NCBI RefSeq assembly: GCF_004138325.1
Contig: NZ_SBLB01000001.1
Location: 1,955,648 to 2,019,647 of the forward strand
Origin: Spirosoma sordidisoli
Lineage (GTDB): Bacteria > Bacteroidota > Bacteroidia > Cytophagales > Spirosomataceae
Direction of reading: 5' to 3'
DNA: 64,000 bases
This document shows, in pieces, positions 26,673-36,187 of the stretch (position 1 is its first letter; the number at the start of each line of letters is the position of its first letter). A program made the translations under genes and the position numbers. Below the pieces are notes generated by a model. That model was not told the origin of the DNA, did not search any database, and saw nothing but the letters and a program-made list of their open reading frames with translations.

Positions 26673-27294
26673 ACACAGTAACTCTTTGTATACATCTGTA
26701 TCATATTGTATAGCTGATAAATCAGATGTAGACAGGCTTTTTTTATAGGATAAAGTACAAGTGCAGGACTCTGTCAATCAAATAAGGTGCCAGTTTTCAG
26801 AATTAATAAACTTTAATATCCTTTTAACAATATAATTGTACACGTTTATAGCCAAACAGGAACCCTGTTTCGAAATAGGCCTACTAGTATATACATCACC
26901 TATTGAGTATACTATCTTTTGACTTACTCCTTAAATTATCTGATTTATAGTTCATTACGTATATAGTGTCATATGCCGGTTTCGGGGCGCTCCGTGCCGT
27001 ATACATTTTGTAGTAATCGGGCCAAACAATTTATCCGATTTCGGGTCTATACATGAATCGAATCGACCAGGTGGCCCCGCGCTCCGGAACCAGCAGCCAG
27101 TCTTGTCCAACCGGAACCTGGCCTTTTTACGGACGGGCCAGTTCATCAAATACTATACCAGATTTGGCAGGAACACATAGAATTTAGAACCTACAGACTG
27201 ACTGGATTTAACCGTATGATAAGGTTCGTTTAGACCTCTTATCACAATTCGGTTGTTTTCGCGAAACGACCGTTGGAGATTAGGTATTGATTTG

Positions 27295-27302
27295 TATATT
27301 TG
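27295..27302 (+). promoter_or_regulatory. Consensus -7 box TATATTTG
   Basis: Perfect TAnnTTTG match about 165 nt before the SNF2 helicase start. A TTGG at 27273-27276 could be the -33 element. Transcription from here would give a long leader containing the 46-codon ORF at 27316. Confidence 0.55.
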
Positions 27303-27315
27303 AAACCGTCGCATT

Positions 27316-27456
27316 ATGAATTTTATGCATAATAAGCTATTATACAGCCTATTGTGCTCTCTTTTTGCGACTCAGCAAACTACCCCACCGGGTTCTACCA
27401 TAGTCCGTTCACCTTCCTGCCGTCTGGCGTCGATCCAACCAATCGACTACCGATAG
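27316..27456 (+). CDS. Possible leader/small peptide, 46 aa
   Basis: ATG at 27316, stop TAG at 27454-27456. The peptide begins MNFMHNKLLYSLLCSLFAT, a short hydrophobic helix like a signal sequence, and continues with a Pro/Ser-rich tail. It starts only 14 nt after a consensus promoter box and ends 12 bp before the helicase ATG. It may be a leader peptide or simply chance; no family is recognised. Confidence 0.25.
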   Translation: MNFMHNKLLYSLLCSLFATQQTTPPGSTIVRSPSCRLASIQPIDYR

Positions 27457-27468
27457 CTATGTCGTCGC

Positions 27469-30400
27469 ATGAGAGTCTCGCCTACGCAACCATTCCAAAT
27501 CGTTTATTCCCTGCTGGACCATGAGTTTCTGGGTTACCTCATCGAAGCCTTTGTGGTACAGCGGAATAGCAAGGGAGAGTTAACCCTGCAGAACCAGACG
27601 CTCTCGACACAAAATGTGGGCGAGTTTGCGCAGGGACTCGATGAGCGGGATTTTGAACTGGTTAAACTGATCGACAGTATTCAGCAGGACACGATCGTTA
27701 AGAAGTTTAATACCCGCAAGCTGCCCGCCGTCGATTTTTTCCTGAAGATTTACGACCCGCAGAAAGGCGACAAGCTGGTTCAGGAAGCGATATGCCAGTA
27801 CCTTGAGAATCTGAAGGCCCAGATCATGGCCCTGATGCCCGGCAAGCCGTTCTATATCATGGGCAATGATGGCAATCCGGCCTGGTCGGTAATCGAGTGG
27901 ATGCCCGAACCCGCCAGAGTCAACTTCCACTTCGACCGCAACGCCGAATCGACCCATTATTTCCCGATTATCCGCTACCCTACCGGCCAGGTATCCGAAA
28001 CCGGCCGCCCCCTGACCGACCGTGTGGAGTTTCAGTTCAAGGATGCGCTCATGATCTGCGACGAACCGGCCTACATGATGGTCGGTAACCGGCTGTACCA
28101 TTTCGGCAAAAACGTGGATGGAAAGAAGCTACGGCCGTTCTTCACGAAAAATCATATTATCATTCCCCGCAACATCGAGCAGCAGTACTACGAGCGGTTT
28201 GTTACCCAGCTCATTGCCGGCTACGACGTATATGCCAAAGGGTTCGAAATCAGATCCGAGATACTGGAGCCAAAACCCGTCCTGACCGTCTCAGAAACGG
28301 TAACCAGCGGTCGGACCATACTAGCCGATGGTTCGGTCGATACCGACGAGGAAGCCAGCCAGCGCATCACCTTCGATCTGTCGTTTCAGTACGGCGACTT
28401 CATGTTCCGGTTCGACAGTTTCGGGCCGTCGGCCAACGTCAGCCTGGAAAAACAGGGCGACGACTATATCTTCCATAAAATTCGGCGGGACCAGCGGCTG
28501 GAGCGGCAAAAGCTGAGCTTCCTGCGCGACACCGGCCTCGACCTGCGCCACGGTCGGCTGGCCCTGCCCAAGACCGAAGCCTTCAGCTGGCTGACCGAAA
28601 CCAACGTGCGGCTCCAGGAAGCCGGCTTCCAGCTCCGCCAGCACGAACACGACGCCAAGCGGTATTTTCTGGGCTATTCGAGCATCGACGTATCGATCCG
28701 CGAAGGCCGCGACTGGTTCGATATCTACGCCAACGTACGCTTCGGCGAGTTCGAGATTCCGTTTCTGAAGCTGCGAACCCTTATTCTGAACAAAAAACGG
28801 GAGTTCAGCCTGCCCAACGGCGAGGTGGCGGTGATTCCGGAAGCCTGGTTTACCAAATACTCGGAGCTGTTTGGGTTTCTCGAACATCGCATCGATCAGG
28901 ACACGGACCAGCTGGTTTTACAGAAACACCACCTGGCGCTGGTGCAGGAACTGGAACGCGACAACCTGGCCAGTACCGTGATGAGCCGCAAACTCGAACG
29001 CCTGCGCGACTTCGCCGAAATTGAGTCGTTTCCGCTGCCGAAGCAATTCAAAGGGGTGCTGCGCCCGTACCAGCAGGCCGGTTATGACTGGATGAATTTC
29101 CTGCGCCAGTACCGGTTTGGCGGCTGCCTGGCCGACGACATGGGCCTGGGAAAAACGGTCATGACGCTGGCCATGCTGCAGGGCCAGAAAGAGATCGCGC
29201 TGGCCGAAGCCGGCGTTTCGGCCTCGCCCGAAGAGCAGCAGGCCGCCCTGGCAGCCGCCCGGCCCAGCCTGCTGGTGATGCCCACGTCGTTGCTGTACAA
29301 CTGGGAGCTGGAAGCCCGCAAATTTACTCCCGATCTCCGGGTCATGATCTATACCGGCACTTACCGCGACAAGAACACGGCCCAGTTTGACCAGTACGAC
29401 CTGATTCTGACCTCCTACGGTATTGTCCGGATCGACATCGACCTGCTGAGCCACTACCAGTTTAACTACGTGATCCTGGACGAGTCGCAGGCTATCAAGA
29501 ATCCGTCGTCGCACATTACCCGGGCGGTGATGCAGCTGAACACCAAACATCGGCTCATCCTGACGGGTACTCCGCTGGAAAACAGCACTATGGACCTCTG
29601 GTCGCAGATGTCGTTCATCAACCCGGGCCTGCTGGGCAGCCAGTCGTTCTTCAGAAATGAGTTTCAGGTACCCATCGAGAAACGGCACGACGAAGCGAAG
29701 ACGGGGCGGCTCTACGGCCTCATCAAGCCGTTCATGCTTCGGCGCAACAAGGCCCAGGTAGCTACTGACCTGCCCGAAAAGGTAGAGAGTGTGCTGTTCT
29801 CGGACATGACCCCCGATCAGGAGAGGCAGTACGAAGAAGCCAAGTCCTACTACCGGAACCTGATTCTGGAGCGCATTGAAGAAGACGGCATGGCCCGGTC
29901 GCAAATGATCGTTTTGCAGGGCCTGACCAAGCTCCGCCAGATTGCCAACCACCCCCGCATGGTCGATGCCGACTACGAAGGCGATTCGGGCAAACTCGAC
30001 GATATGCTGATGCGGCTCGAAACGGCCATCGGCGAACGACATAAGGTTCTCGTCTTCAGCCAGTTCATCAAACACCTGAGCGTTGTTCGCCAGTATCTGA
30101 AGGAAAAGAACATCAAATACGCCTACCTCGACGGATCGACTACCGACCGTCAGAGCCAGGTCGAGCTGTTTCAGACCGACGATTCGGTGAGGCTGTTCCT
30201 GATCTCGCTGAAGGCTGGGGGGCTGGGCCATAACCTGACCGCAGCCGACTACGTCTTCATCCTGGACCCCTGGTGGAACCCCGCCATAGAAGCGCAGGCG
30301 GTTGACCGGGCCCACCGGATTGGCCAGCAGAAAACGGTCTTTACGTATAAGTTTATTTCCCGGAATACCGTCGAGGAAAAAATTCTGGCGCTCCAGCGCT

Positions 30401-30492
30401 CCAAGCAGCAGCTGGCCGGCAGCCTCATCACGACCGAAGAAAACTTTGTGAAATCACTCACGAAAGAAGATATTATGGTGCTGCTGGAGTAA
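27469..30492 (+). CDS. SNF2-family DEAD/DEAH-box helicase
   Basis: ATP-dependent DNA translocase-like protein of 1007 aa. The N-terminal 540 residues form a bacterial-type accessory region without a clear nuclease or SWIM motif. The SNF2 ATPase core follows, with motif I GLGKT (559-563), motif II DESQ (671-674), LILTGTPLENS (motif III), then the second lobe with KVLVFSQF near 860 and motif VI VDRAHRIGQQ from 945. All helicase motifs are intact. Bacterial SNF2 proteins act in transcription recycling, repair or defence; the isolated context gives no strong hint. The gene is followed by a small membrane protein gene. Confidence 0.93.
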   Translation: MRVSPTQPFQIVYSLLDHEFLGYLIEAFVVQRNSKGELTLQNQTLSTQNVGEFAQGLDERDFELVKLIDSIQQDTIVKKFNTRKLPAVDFFLKIYDPQKGDKLVQEAICQYLENLKAQIMALMPGKPFYIMGNDGNPAWSVIEWMPEPARVNFHFDRNAESTHYFPIIRYPTGQVSETGRPLTDRVEFQFKDALMICDEPAYMMVGNRLYHFGKNVDGKKLRPFFTKNHIIIPRNIEQQYYERFVTQLIAGYDVYAKGFEIRSEILEPKPVLTVSETVTSGRTILADGSVDTDEEASQRITFDLSFQYGDFMFRFDSFGPSANVSLEKQGDDYIFHKIRRDQRLERQKLSFLRDTGLDLRHGRLALPKTEAFSWLTETNVRLQEAGFQLRQHEHDAKRYFLGYSSIDVSIREGRDWFDIYANVRFGEFEIPFLKLRTLILNKKREFSLPNGEVAVIPEAWFTKYSELFGFLEHRIDQDTDQLVLQKHHLALVQELERDNLASTVMSRKLERLRDFAEIESFPLPKQFKGVLRPYQQAGYDWMNFLRQYRFGGCLADDMGLGKTVMTLAMLQGQKEIALAEAGVSASPEEQQAALAAARPSLLVMPTSLLYNWELEARKFTPDLRVMIYTGTYRDKNTAQFDQYDLILTSYGIVRIDIDLLSHYQFNYVILDESQAIKNPSSHITRAVMQLNTKHRLILTGTPLENSTMDLWSQMSFINPGLLGSQSFFRNEFQVPIEKRHDEAKTGRLYGLIKPFMLRRNKAQVATDLPEKVESVLFSDMTPDQERQYEEAKSYYRNLILERIEEDGMARSQMIVLQGLTKLRQIANHPRMVDADYEGDSGKLDDMLMRLETAIGERHKVLVFSQFIKHLSVVRQYLKEKNIKYAYLDGSTTDRQSQVELFQTDDSVRLFLISLKAGGLGHNLTAADYVFILDPWWNPAIEAQAVDRAHRIGQQKTVFTYKFISRNTVEEKILALQRSKQQLAGSLITTEENFVKSLTKEDIMVLLE

Positions 30493-30582
30493 GGTTGGGG
30501 GTCAGGCAGTGGTTTTTTGGGACACTCGGTCTGTTTTAGAGTTATCTACCCGGAAATCATCATTCACCCAATCGACTCAACG

Positions 30583-30759
30583 ATGAACACAAAAAGTATA
30601 CTCGGCCTTGTTCTAACCCTGGCCGGTCTGGCTGGCCTGATCTACGGCGGCATCGACTTCACCAAAGGGGGCGTGGCGCAGGCTTCGTTCGTTTACCTGA
30701 TCCTGGGCGGCATCTTTTTCTTCGCCGGCATCAGCCTGATTCGTAATACGAAAGGCTAA
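30583..30759 (+). CDS. Small membrane protein, 58 aa
   Basis: Two hydrophobic helices, SILGLVLTLAGLAGLIYGG and FVYLILGGIFFFAGISL, separated by a short polar turn containing DFTKGG. The frame is open from 30517, but the ATG at 30583 gives a compact two-helix protein and is preferred. Such DUF-type inner-membrane proteins are common in Bacteroidota; function unknown. Ends 1 bp before a strong bidirectional terminator. Confidence 0.7.
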   Translation: MNTKSILGLVLTLAGLAGLIYGGIDFTKGGVAQASFVYLILGGIFFFAGISLIRNTKG

Positions 30760-30819
30760 AAAAAGAGTCATCCACATCTCCGCAGATCGACAGTCGCGGA
30801 GATGTGGATGACTCTTTTT
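30760..30819. terminator. Bidirectional terminator, 24-bp perfect stem
   Basis: AAAAAGAGTCATCCACATCT... at 30760-30783 pairs perfectly with 30796-30819, ending in TTTTT. It separates the convergent small membrane protein gene and the beta-barrel gene, and serves both. Confidence 0.85.
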
Positions 30820-30832
30820 CGTACAAACGCTA

Positions 30833-31438
30833 CTAGTTGCTACCCAGGTTGTAATAAACACCCAGTCCCAACAGCAGCGCTGTGCTCGTCGTGCCCTCAC
30901 CGAAAATAAGGTGCAGACCGGCATCAACATTGACACCCAGCGCCGGGGTGAGGGCATACTGTACGCCCGCCTTGGGCGCAAACCCGAAATTGGTGAAGTT
31001 GTCTGAGACAGACCCGAGAGAGCCTGCATTCGTTGTCAGATCGATTTTATAAGCAGTGCGATACATACCCGCTTCCAGCCCGGCGTAAGGACGCAGCGAA
31101 GGAACCACTTCGTTAAAGAAATACTCCCCCTGCGCCGTAACCTGAAGCCTATTGACGCTAGCGGTAGCCGTGGCCGTAATTCCTCCGCTGCTGCTACTAG
31201 CCGACTCACGTTGACTAAAGTACCGCGCGTTTAGCCCAACGGCCAGATTCCGGTTCAGGAAATAACGGCCGGTAACTCCCCCCCCCCATGAGCCATTAGA
31301 GAACGAAGAGCCCGATTCAACGGGGGCGAGGTAGTTCCCGGTCAGGTTTAGCTGAATTTGGGCCTGCGCCCGGCCCGGTACCAGCCAGCAACCCAGCAAC
31401 AGGACCAGCGCAGCTACTATGCGTACATACTTTTTCAT
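30833..31438 (-). CDS. Outer-membrane beta-barrel (porin-like) protein
   Basis: 201 aa. Signal peptide MKKYVRIVAALVLLLGCWLVPGRAQA, followed by alternating beta strands rich in aromatic and Gly residues (GGGVTGRYFLNRNLAVGLNARY; FGFAPKAGVQYALTPALGVNVDAG; LLLGLGVYYNL). It fits the OmpA/OmpW-like 8-stranded barrel superfamily common in Bacteroidota. The strand ending VYYNLGSN provides a C-terminal insertion-type signal. Specific role unknown. Confidence 0.85.
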   Translation of the reverse strand: MKKYVRIVAALVLLLGCWLVPGRAQAQIQLNLTGNYLAPVESGSSFSNGSWGGGVTGRYFLNRNLAVGLNARYFSQRESASSSSGGITATATASVNRLQVTAQGEYFFNEVVPSLRPYAGLEAGMYRTAYKIDLTTNAGSLGSVSDNFTNFGFAPKAGVQYALTPALGVNVDAGLHLIFGEGTTSTALLLGLGVYYNLGSN

Positions 31439-31559
31439 AACTGTAGATAATTGATTGAGCCGCGAATCTAGGCTTTATCACATATTATCTACAGAACAGA
31501 TACATTAAATTTATTCATATGTTGGCAAGGAGAACGCATGAATAGATTTAACACAGCGG

Positions 31560-31703
31560 ATGTCTGCGGGTTTATGCTGGCTTTACTGTATACTGGTTCT
31601 TGCTAAGGCCTACACCACTGACTGGCCTGGCCCACCGTGGTCCGTATCTTTTATCAGGATTAAAACCACTGACTGGCCTACCGGCACAGTCAGGGTTATG
31701 AGG
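31560..31703. repeat. Dispersed CCACTGACTGGCC repeat copies
   Basis: Two tandem partial copies occur: one at about 31613-31644 and one at 31666-31695. The second differs by one base from the repeat arm at 14105-14134. The first carries CACCGTGGTCCGT, also found near 13710. No gene is supported here. Confidence 0.7.
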
Positions 31704-32216
31704 TTAGCGGAGGTAGACGCCCATTCGGGTGTCATCACTCAGGACCACATCGACGTGGTCGGTCAGGGTGGTGCTGAGCTCGTAGCCTTTGTAGTCGGCA
31801 GAGACGGGGTAGCGGGGGTAGTTGCGGTCGACCAGCACCGCTACCTGCAGCTTGCGGATCGGCACCGACAAAAAAGGCTGCAGACTGAACGCCAGCGTTC
31901 GGCCGGTATACAGCACGTCATCGACCACGATAACCACTTTATCGGTAAAGTCGGTAACCGATCCGCTGGCTTCGACGGGCGGCTGGGCGGGCTGGGTTTT
32001 GTCGAGCCGAAGCTGCAGCAGTTCGACCGAAAAAGGGGCTATGCGCTGCAACTCCTGGGCCAGGGCCTGGGCCAGCACGTAGCCTTCGCCCGAAATGCCG
32101 GCCAGCAGCAGAGCCGGCTCTTCAAAATTGGTTTCGTATATCTGGAAAGCAATCCGCCGGATTTTCTGGCGAATCTGCTCAGGAGTAAGAATCAGCGTTG
32201 GCTGGATGGTATTCAT
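31704..32216 (-). CDS. Phosphoribosyltransferase, PyrR-like
   Basis: Type I phosphoribosyltransferase of 170 aa. The PRPP-binding loop is VVIVVDDVLYTGRTL (a 13-residue PRPP motif), preceded by LLAGISGEGYVLAQ for pyrophosphate binding. The overall pattern resembles PyrR/UPRT-type proteins, but the RNA-binding residues needed for attenuation cannot be confirmed. Likely role in nucleobase salvage (uracil or purine). A GTG at 32222 would add two residues; the ATG at 32216 is used. Divergent from the YcxB-like gene. Confidence 0.85.
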   Translation of the reverse strand: MNTIQPTLILTPEQIRQKIRRIAFQIYETNFEEPALLLAGISGEGYVLAQALAQELQRIAPFSVELLQLRLDKTQPAQPPVEASGSVTDFTDKVVIVVDDVLYTGRTLAFSLQPFLSVPIRKLQVAVLVDRNYPRYPVSADYKGYELSTTLTDHVDVVLSDDTRMGVYLR

Positions 32217-32336
32217 GCGCACGTAAAACCATTTACGCTGTAAAGATGGGAAAAGTCGATCACGGAACGAAATAACTGAACCTCGGAGCCTTCCCCCTTT
32301 CGTGTGCCCTATTCTCCCTTTCCACCTAACAATCCG

Positions 32337-32344
32337 TATCTTTG
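32337..32344 (+). promoter_or_regulatory. Promoter -7 box TATCTTTG of the YcxB-like gene
   Basis: Exact TAnnTTTG match ending 20 nt upstream of the ATG at 32365. A TTTCC lies about 20 nt further upstream at the -33 position. This agrees with choosing 32365 rather than the open frame start at 32302. Confidence 0.65.
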
Positions 32345-32364
32345 CGCTTTCTCACGAAAGTGCC

Positions 32365-32955
32365 ATGATTGTTAAGACAAAAAAATACGCATTAGACCAA
32401 AAGACGTACATCAACATTGCCCTGCGGCAGTGGCTGAAGGAGAACTGGAAATGGGCCTTTGTACCGCTGGGACTGATCCTGCTGAACGTGGTCCTGAACA
32501 TCACCGGAGCGTATCCAAATTACTGGATTTACATCGTCATTGTGCTCCTGACGATTCTGTACGTGCTGTTCTGGGCCGTACAGATTACGGGCATCGCCCA
32601 GATGGAACAGAGCAAAGCCCTGTTTCAGAAATACGTCTACGAAATCGACAGCCGCCAGATTCTGATGCGCATCAACGCCAAAGAAGGGGGCCTGCTGAAA
32701 TGGAATCAGATCGACAGCGTTATCAAGGACAAAGACGCCTACATTCTCTTTCTGGACAATACCGAAGCCATGAAAAATGTGAAGGCGACCTGGATTGCCC
32801 GCGTGGTCACGAAAGGACTTTCCAAAGCCCAGTTCCTGTATCTGCCGTTCAGCATTTTCAACAGCGATAACGACCTGCGTTTTACGGATGCGCTGCTCCG
32901 GCGCAAAGGCCTGCTGCCCGATAGTCCGGCGCTTCCGGCCGAAACCACCAAATAG
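32365..32955 (+). CDS. YcxB-like membrane protein
   Basis: 196 aa with a helix pair (WAFVPLGLILLNVVLNITGAY and YWIYIVIVLLTILYVLFWAV) and a C-terminal YcxB-like domain: IDSRQILMRINAKEGGLLKWNQIDSVIKDKDAYILFLDN and FLYLPFSIFNSDNDL. The family is widespread and of unknown function. The start at 32365 is supported by the promoter just upstream. It lies 54 bp before the DPP-IV gene and may be co-transcribed with it. Confidence 0.8.
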   Translation: MIVKTKKYALDQKTYINIALRQWLKENWKWAFVPLGLILLNVVLNITGAYPNYWIYIVIVLLTILYVLFWAVQITGIAQMEQSKALFQKYVYEIDSRQILMRINAKEGGLLKWNQIDSVIKDKDAYILFLDNTEAMKNVKATWIARVVTKGLSKAQFLYLPFSIFNSDNDLRFTDALLRRKGLLPDSPALPAETTK

Positions 32956-33009
32956 CGGTCTGGCCCTGGTCGTCTCACACTCATCTGACCTTATTGGCAC
33001 ACAACCCGT

Positions 33010-35193
33010 ATGCTCCGATTTCTTAGTCTGCTGATTATCCTGCCAGGCCTCGTTCTGGCGCAAAAACCTGTAACCCTCGACGACATCTGGGGACGCAGCC
33101 AGGGTGTCTTCAACCAACGTTCGGTATCGGGCGTGAACTGGATGAAAACGGGCGGTTTCTACACCACCCTCGACGGCGGTCGCATCGATCGGTTCAGCAT
33201 CACGACGGGTAGCGCCGTAGAGACCCTCTTCGACGAGCGCAAAAACACCGTGACCAGCACCGGCAAAGCCGTTCACGTCGACAGCTACCAGCTCTCGGCC
33301 GATGAGCGCAAACTCCTGCTGACCACCAACGAAGAGCCGATCTACCGCCGGTCCAGCAAGGCCGACTTTTACGTCTACGACCTGACCACCAAGCAGCTGA
33401 AAGCACTCAGCCAGGCCGGCAAGCAGCAGTACGCTACGTTCTCGCCCGATGGCAAACGGGTGGCTTTTGTTCGCGACAACGACCTGTTTGTGGTCGATCT
33501 TCAGTCGGGTAAAGAAACCCGGCTCACAACCGATGGCAAACGTAACGCCATTATCAACGGGGGCGCCGACTGGGTCTATGAAGAAGAGTTCAGCATGGCC
33601 CGGGCCTTCGAATGGTCGCCCGATAGCCGGCGGCTGGCCTGGATCCGGTTCGACGAAAGCCGGGTTCCGGAGTATAACATGCAGCTCTGGGGCGAACTAT
33701 ACCCCACCGATTACCGCTTCAAATACCCCAAAGCCGGCGAAGCCAACTCCGTTGTAACGGTCTGGATAGCCGACGTAACGACGACCAGGAAAGTACAGGC
33801 GCAGACCGGCACCAATACCGACATCTACCTGCCCCGGATTCAGTGGACCAAAGACCCGGCGCTGCTGTCGGTCCGGCGGCTCAACCGGTTGCAGAACCAA
33901 CTCGACCTGCTGCACGTGAATGCAGCCAGCGGGGCGGCCACTACGGTGCTGACCGAGTCGAGCCCGACCTATGTGGACCTGGAGTTTACCGACGATCTGA
34001 CGTACCTGCCCGATGGCAAATCGTTTGTCTGGAGCAGCGAACGCAGCGGCTACAAGCACCTCTACCTGTACAGCATGGCGGGTAAACTGATCCGCCCCAT
34101 TACCGGCGACGGCGCGTTCGAAGCGTTCAGCATCGTAGGAATCGACGAGAAAAAACAGCTCGTTTATTACCTCTCTACCGAAGACTCGCCCCTCGAGCGC
34201 CACCTCTACCGGATCGGGCTGGATGGCCAGAACAAACAGCGGCTCACCACCCAGCCCGGTACCCACCGGGCCGACTTCAGTCCCGATTTTTCGTATTATC
34301 TACTGTATCACGCATCTGCTTCGGCCCCGACAACGGTCAGCCTCCGCAACACCCAGTCGACCACCGATCTGCGGGTGCTGGAGTCGAACGGCGCACTCAA
34401 AACCCGGCTGGCCGGCTACCGGATCAGCCCGAAGCAATTCTTCCGGACCAAAGCCGCCGACGGGTCGACCGACCTCAACGGCTGGATGATTCGCCCGGCC
34501 GACTTCGACTCGACCAAAAAATACCCGGTGCTGATGTTCGTCTATGGCGGCCCTGGCTCGCAGACGGTGAAGAACGACTGGGACGCCCGCGACTTCTTCT
34601 GGTACCAGACGCTGGCGCAGAAAGGGTACGTGATTGTATCGGTTGATGGGCGGGGTACGGGCGCGCGCGGAGCGGCTTTCCGTACGGTTACCTACGCTCA
34701 GCTGGGCAAACTCGAAACTGAAGACCAGATAGCAACGGCCCGGTACCTGAAAACCCTGCCCTACGTTGATCCGGCCCGGGTTGGCATCTGGGGCTGGAGC
34801 TACGGCGGCTACATGACAGCCCTCTGCATGACGCTGGGTGCCGACGTCTTCAAGACCGGCATTGCTGTTGCGCCCGTTACCAACTGGCGGTTCTACGACT
34901 CGATCTACACGGAGCGCTACCTCAAGCGCCCGCAGGAAAACGCCAGCGGCTACGACGATAACTCGCCCGTTACCCACGCGGCCAAGTTACGCGGCCCCTT
35001 CCTGCTCGTACACGGCACCGGCGATGACAACGTTCATTTCCAGAACTCCGTTGCGTTCGAGAACGCGCTGGTAGCGGCTAACAAGCAGTTCCAGTCGTTC
35101 TACTACCCCAACCGGAACCACGGCATCTACGGCGGTAACACCCGCCTGCACCTGTACACGATGATGACCGATTTTCTGGAGAAAAACCTCTAA
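33010..35193 (+). CDS. Dipeptidyl peptidase IV-like S9 protease
   Basis: Secreted (periplasmic) serine exopeptidase of 727 aa that should release Xaa-Pro dipeptides. A signal peptide MLRFLSLLIILPGLVLAQ is present. The beta-propeller domain spans about 40-470, with the DPP-IV Glu pair in NGGADWVYEEEF. The alpha/beta-hydrolase domain has the catalytic triad S597 (WGWSYGGYM), D672 (GTGDDNVHFQN) and H704 (NRNHGIYGG). All residues are present, length is typical. Probably for peptide uptake and nutrition. Confidence 0.94.
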   Translation: MLRFLSLLIILPGLVLAQKPVTLDDIWGRSQGVFNQRSVSGVNWMKTGGFYTTLDGGRIDRFSITTGSAVETLFDERKNTVTSTGKAVHVDSYQLSADERKLLLTTNEEPIYRRSSKADFYVYDLTTKQLKALSQAGKQQYATFSPDGKRVAFVRDNDLFVVDLQSGKETRLTTDGKRNAIINGGADWVYEEEFSMARAFEWSPDSRRLAWIRFDESRVPEYNMQLWGELYPTDYRFKYPKAGEANSVVTVWIADVTTTRKVQAQTGTNTDIYLPRIQWTKDPALLSVRRLNRLQNQLDLLHVNAASGAATTVLTESSPTYVDLEFTDDLTYLPDGKSFVWSSERSGYKHLYLYSMAGKLIRPITGDGAFEAFSIVGIDEKKQLVYYLSTEDSPLERHLYRIGLDGQNKQRLTTQPGTHRADFSPDFSYYLLYHASASAPTTVSLRNTQSTTDLRVLESNGALKTRLAGYRISPKQFFRTKAADGSTDLNGWMIRPADFDSTKKYPVLMFVYGGPGSQTVKNDWDARDFFWYQTLAQKGYVIVSVDGRGTGARGAAFRTVTYAQLGKLETEDQIATARYLKTLPYVDPARVGIWGWSYGGYMTALCMTLGADVFKTGIAVAPVTNWRFYDSIYTERYLKRPQENASGYDDNSPVTHAAKLRGPFLLVHGTGDDNVHFQNSVAFENALVAANKQFQSFYYPNRNHGIYGGNTRLHLYTMMTDFLEKNL

Positions 35194-35199
35194 GCGCCT

Positions 35200-36129
35200 A
35201 TGCCCCTGCCAACTGTTCGGGTGGGCGTTGTACAGGCCACGCCCGCTCTGTTCGACCGCGAAGGAAGTATCGATCGGGTTATCCGCTGGATCGAGACAGC
35301 CGCGCAGGCTGGTTGTCAGCTCGTCCTGTTTCCGGAATCGTTCATTCCCTGCTACCCGCGGGGCTTAACGTTCGATGCCGTAGTGGGTCGCCGAACCGAC
35401 CACGGGCGGAACGTATGGCTCGACTACTGGGAAAATGCCATCGAAGCCCCATCGGCACAGACAGACCGAATTACGGAAGCTGTTAAACAAGCAGGCATGC
35501 TCGTAGCGTTGGGGGTAACCGAGAAAGAGCCGGTTGGTGGAACGCTCCACTGCTCGCTGCTCTATTTCGGAAAAGACGGTACGCTGCTGGGGAAGCACCG
35601 GAAGCTGAAACCAACGGGGCTGGAGCGCTTCATCTGGGGCGAGAGCGACGGCAGCACGCTGGTCAGCTTCGACACCGAACTCGGTCGTCTGGGGGGCCTG
35701 ATCTGCTGGGAAAACTACATGCCGCTGGCCCGGATGGCGATGTATCAGCAGGGCCTCGATATTTACCTGGCCCCCACGGCCGACGCCCGCGACTCGTGGC
35801 AGTCGACTATGCAGCACGTAGCGCTGGAGGGGCGCTGCTTCGTGCTGGCCAGCAATCAGTTTGTCCGTAAAACCGATTATCCCGAACGGTATCAGGCCGA
35901 GCTGACTAACGAGCCCGACATCATGAGCCGGGGCGGTAGTGTTATTGTTTCGCCGATGGGCGAGGTACTGGCCGGACCACTCTGGGATCAGGAAGGCTTA
36001 CTGGTCGCCGACCTGGATTTCGCCGTACTGGCCAAAAGTAAACTTGATTTCGACAGCGTAGGCCACTACGCCCGGCCCGACGTATTCACCCTGACGGTCA
36101 CGAATCAGCCTCCCATCCAGCCGGTATAA
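35200..36129 (+). CDS. Nitrilase / carbon-nitrogen hydrolase
   Basis: Cytoplasmic C-N hydrolase of 309 aa, with the catalytic triad E46 (LFPESFIPCYPRG), K135 (GKHRKLKPTGLERFIWG) and C169 (GLICWENYMPLAR). The GLICWENYMPL context and the PxxERxxWG segment point to true nitrilases that convert nitriles into acids plus ammonia, rather than amidases. The start codon is 6 bp after the peptidase stop. Terminates at a perfect hairpin (36132-36168). Confidence 0.92.
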   Translation: MPLPTVRVGVVQATPALFDREGSIDRVIRWIETAAQAGCQLVLFPESFIPCYPRGLTFDAVVGRRTDHGRNVWLDYWENAIEAPSAQTDRITEAVKQAGMLVALGVTEKEPVGGTLHCSLLYFGKDGTLLGKHRKLKPTGLERFIWGESDGSTLVSFDTELGRLGGLICWENYMPLARMAMYQQGLDIYLAPTADARDSWQSTMQHVALEGRCFVLASNQFVRKTDYPERYQAELTNEPDIMSRGGSVIVSPMGEVLAGPLWDQEGLLVADLDFAVLAKSKLDFDSVGHYARPDVFTLTVTNQPPIQPV

Positions 36130-36131
36130 AT

Positions 36132-36168
36132 GCAGCGAGGAGACGCCCTGATAGCATCTCCTCGCTGC
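36132..36168. terminator. Bidirectional terminator, 12-bp perfect stem
   Basis: GCAGCGAGGAGA pairs with TCTCCTCGCTGC, followed by GTTTGTC. It lies between the convergent nitrilase and Dabb genes. Confidence 0.7.
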
Positions 36169-36187
36169 GTTTGTCAATAGCAACCGG

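Larger units (their letters stand above)
26673..27468. other. AT-rich intergenic region with divergent promoters
   Basis: About 800 bp between the divergent adhesin and SNF2 genes, with composition far more AT-rich than its surroundings, especially 26690-26950. A 64-codon open frame at 26955-27149 (minus) has no support. A consensus promoter (27295-27302) and a short possible ORF (27316-27456) lie at the right side. Confidence 0.6.

Noticed and set aside
26955..27149. 64-aa minus-strand open frame
   Set aside because: Intergenic, no domain and poor start context.
28918..30315. 465-aa minus-strand open frame
   Set aside because: Antisense to the helicase core whose motifs are all intact on the plus strand.
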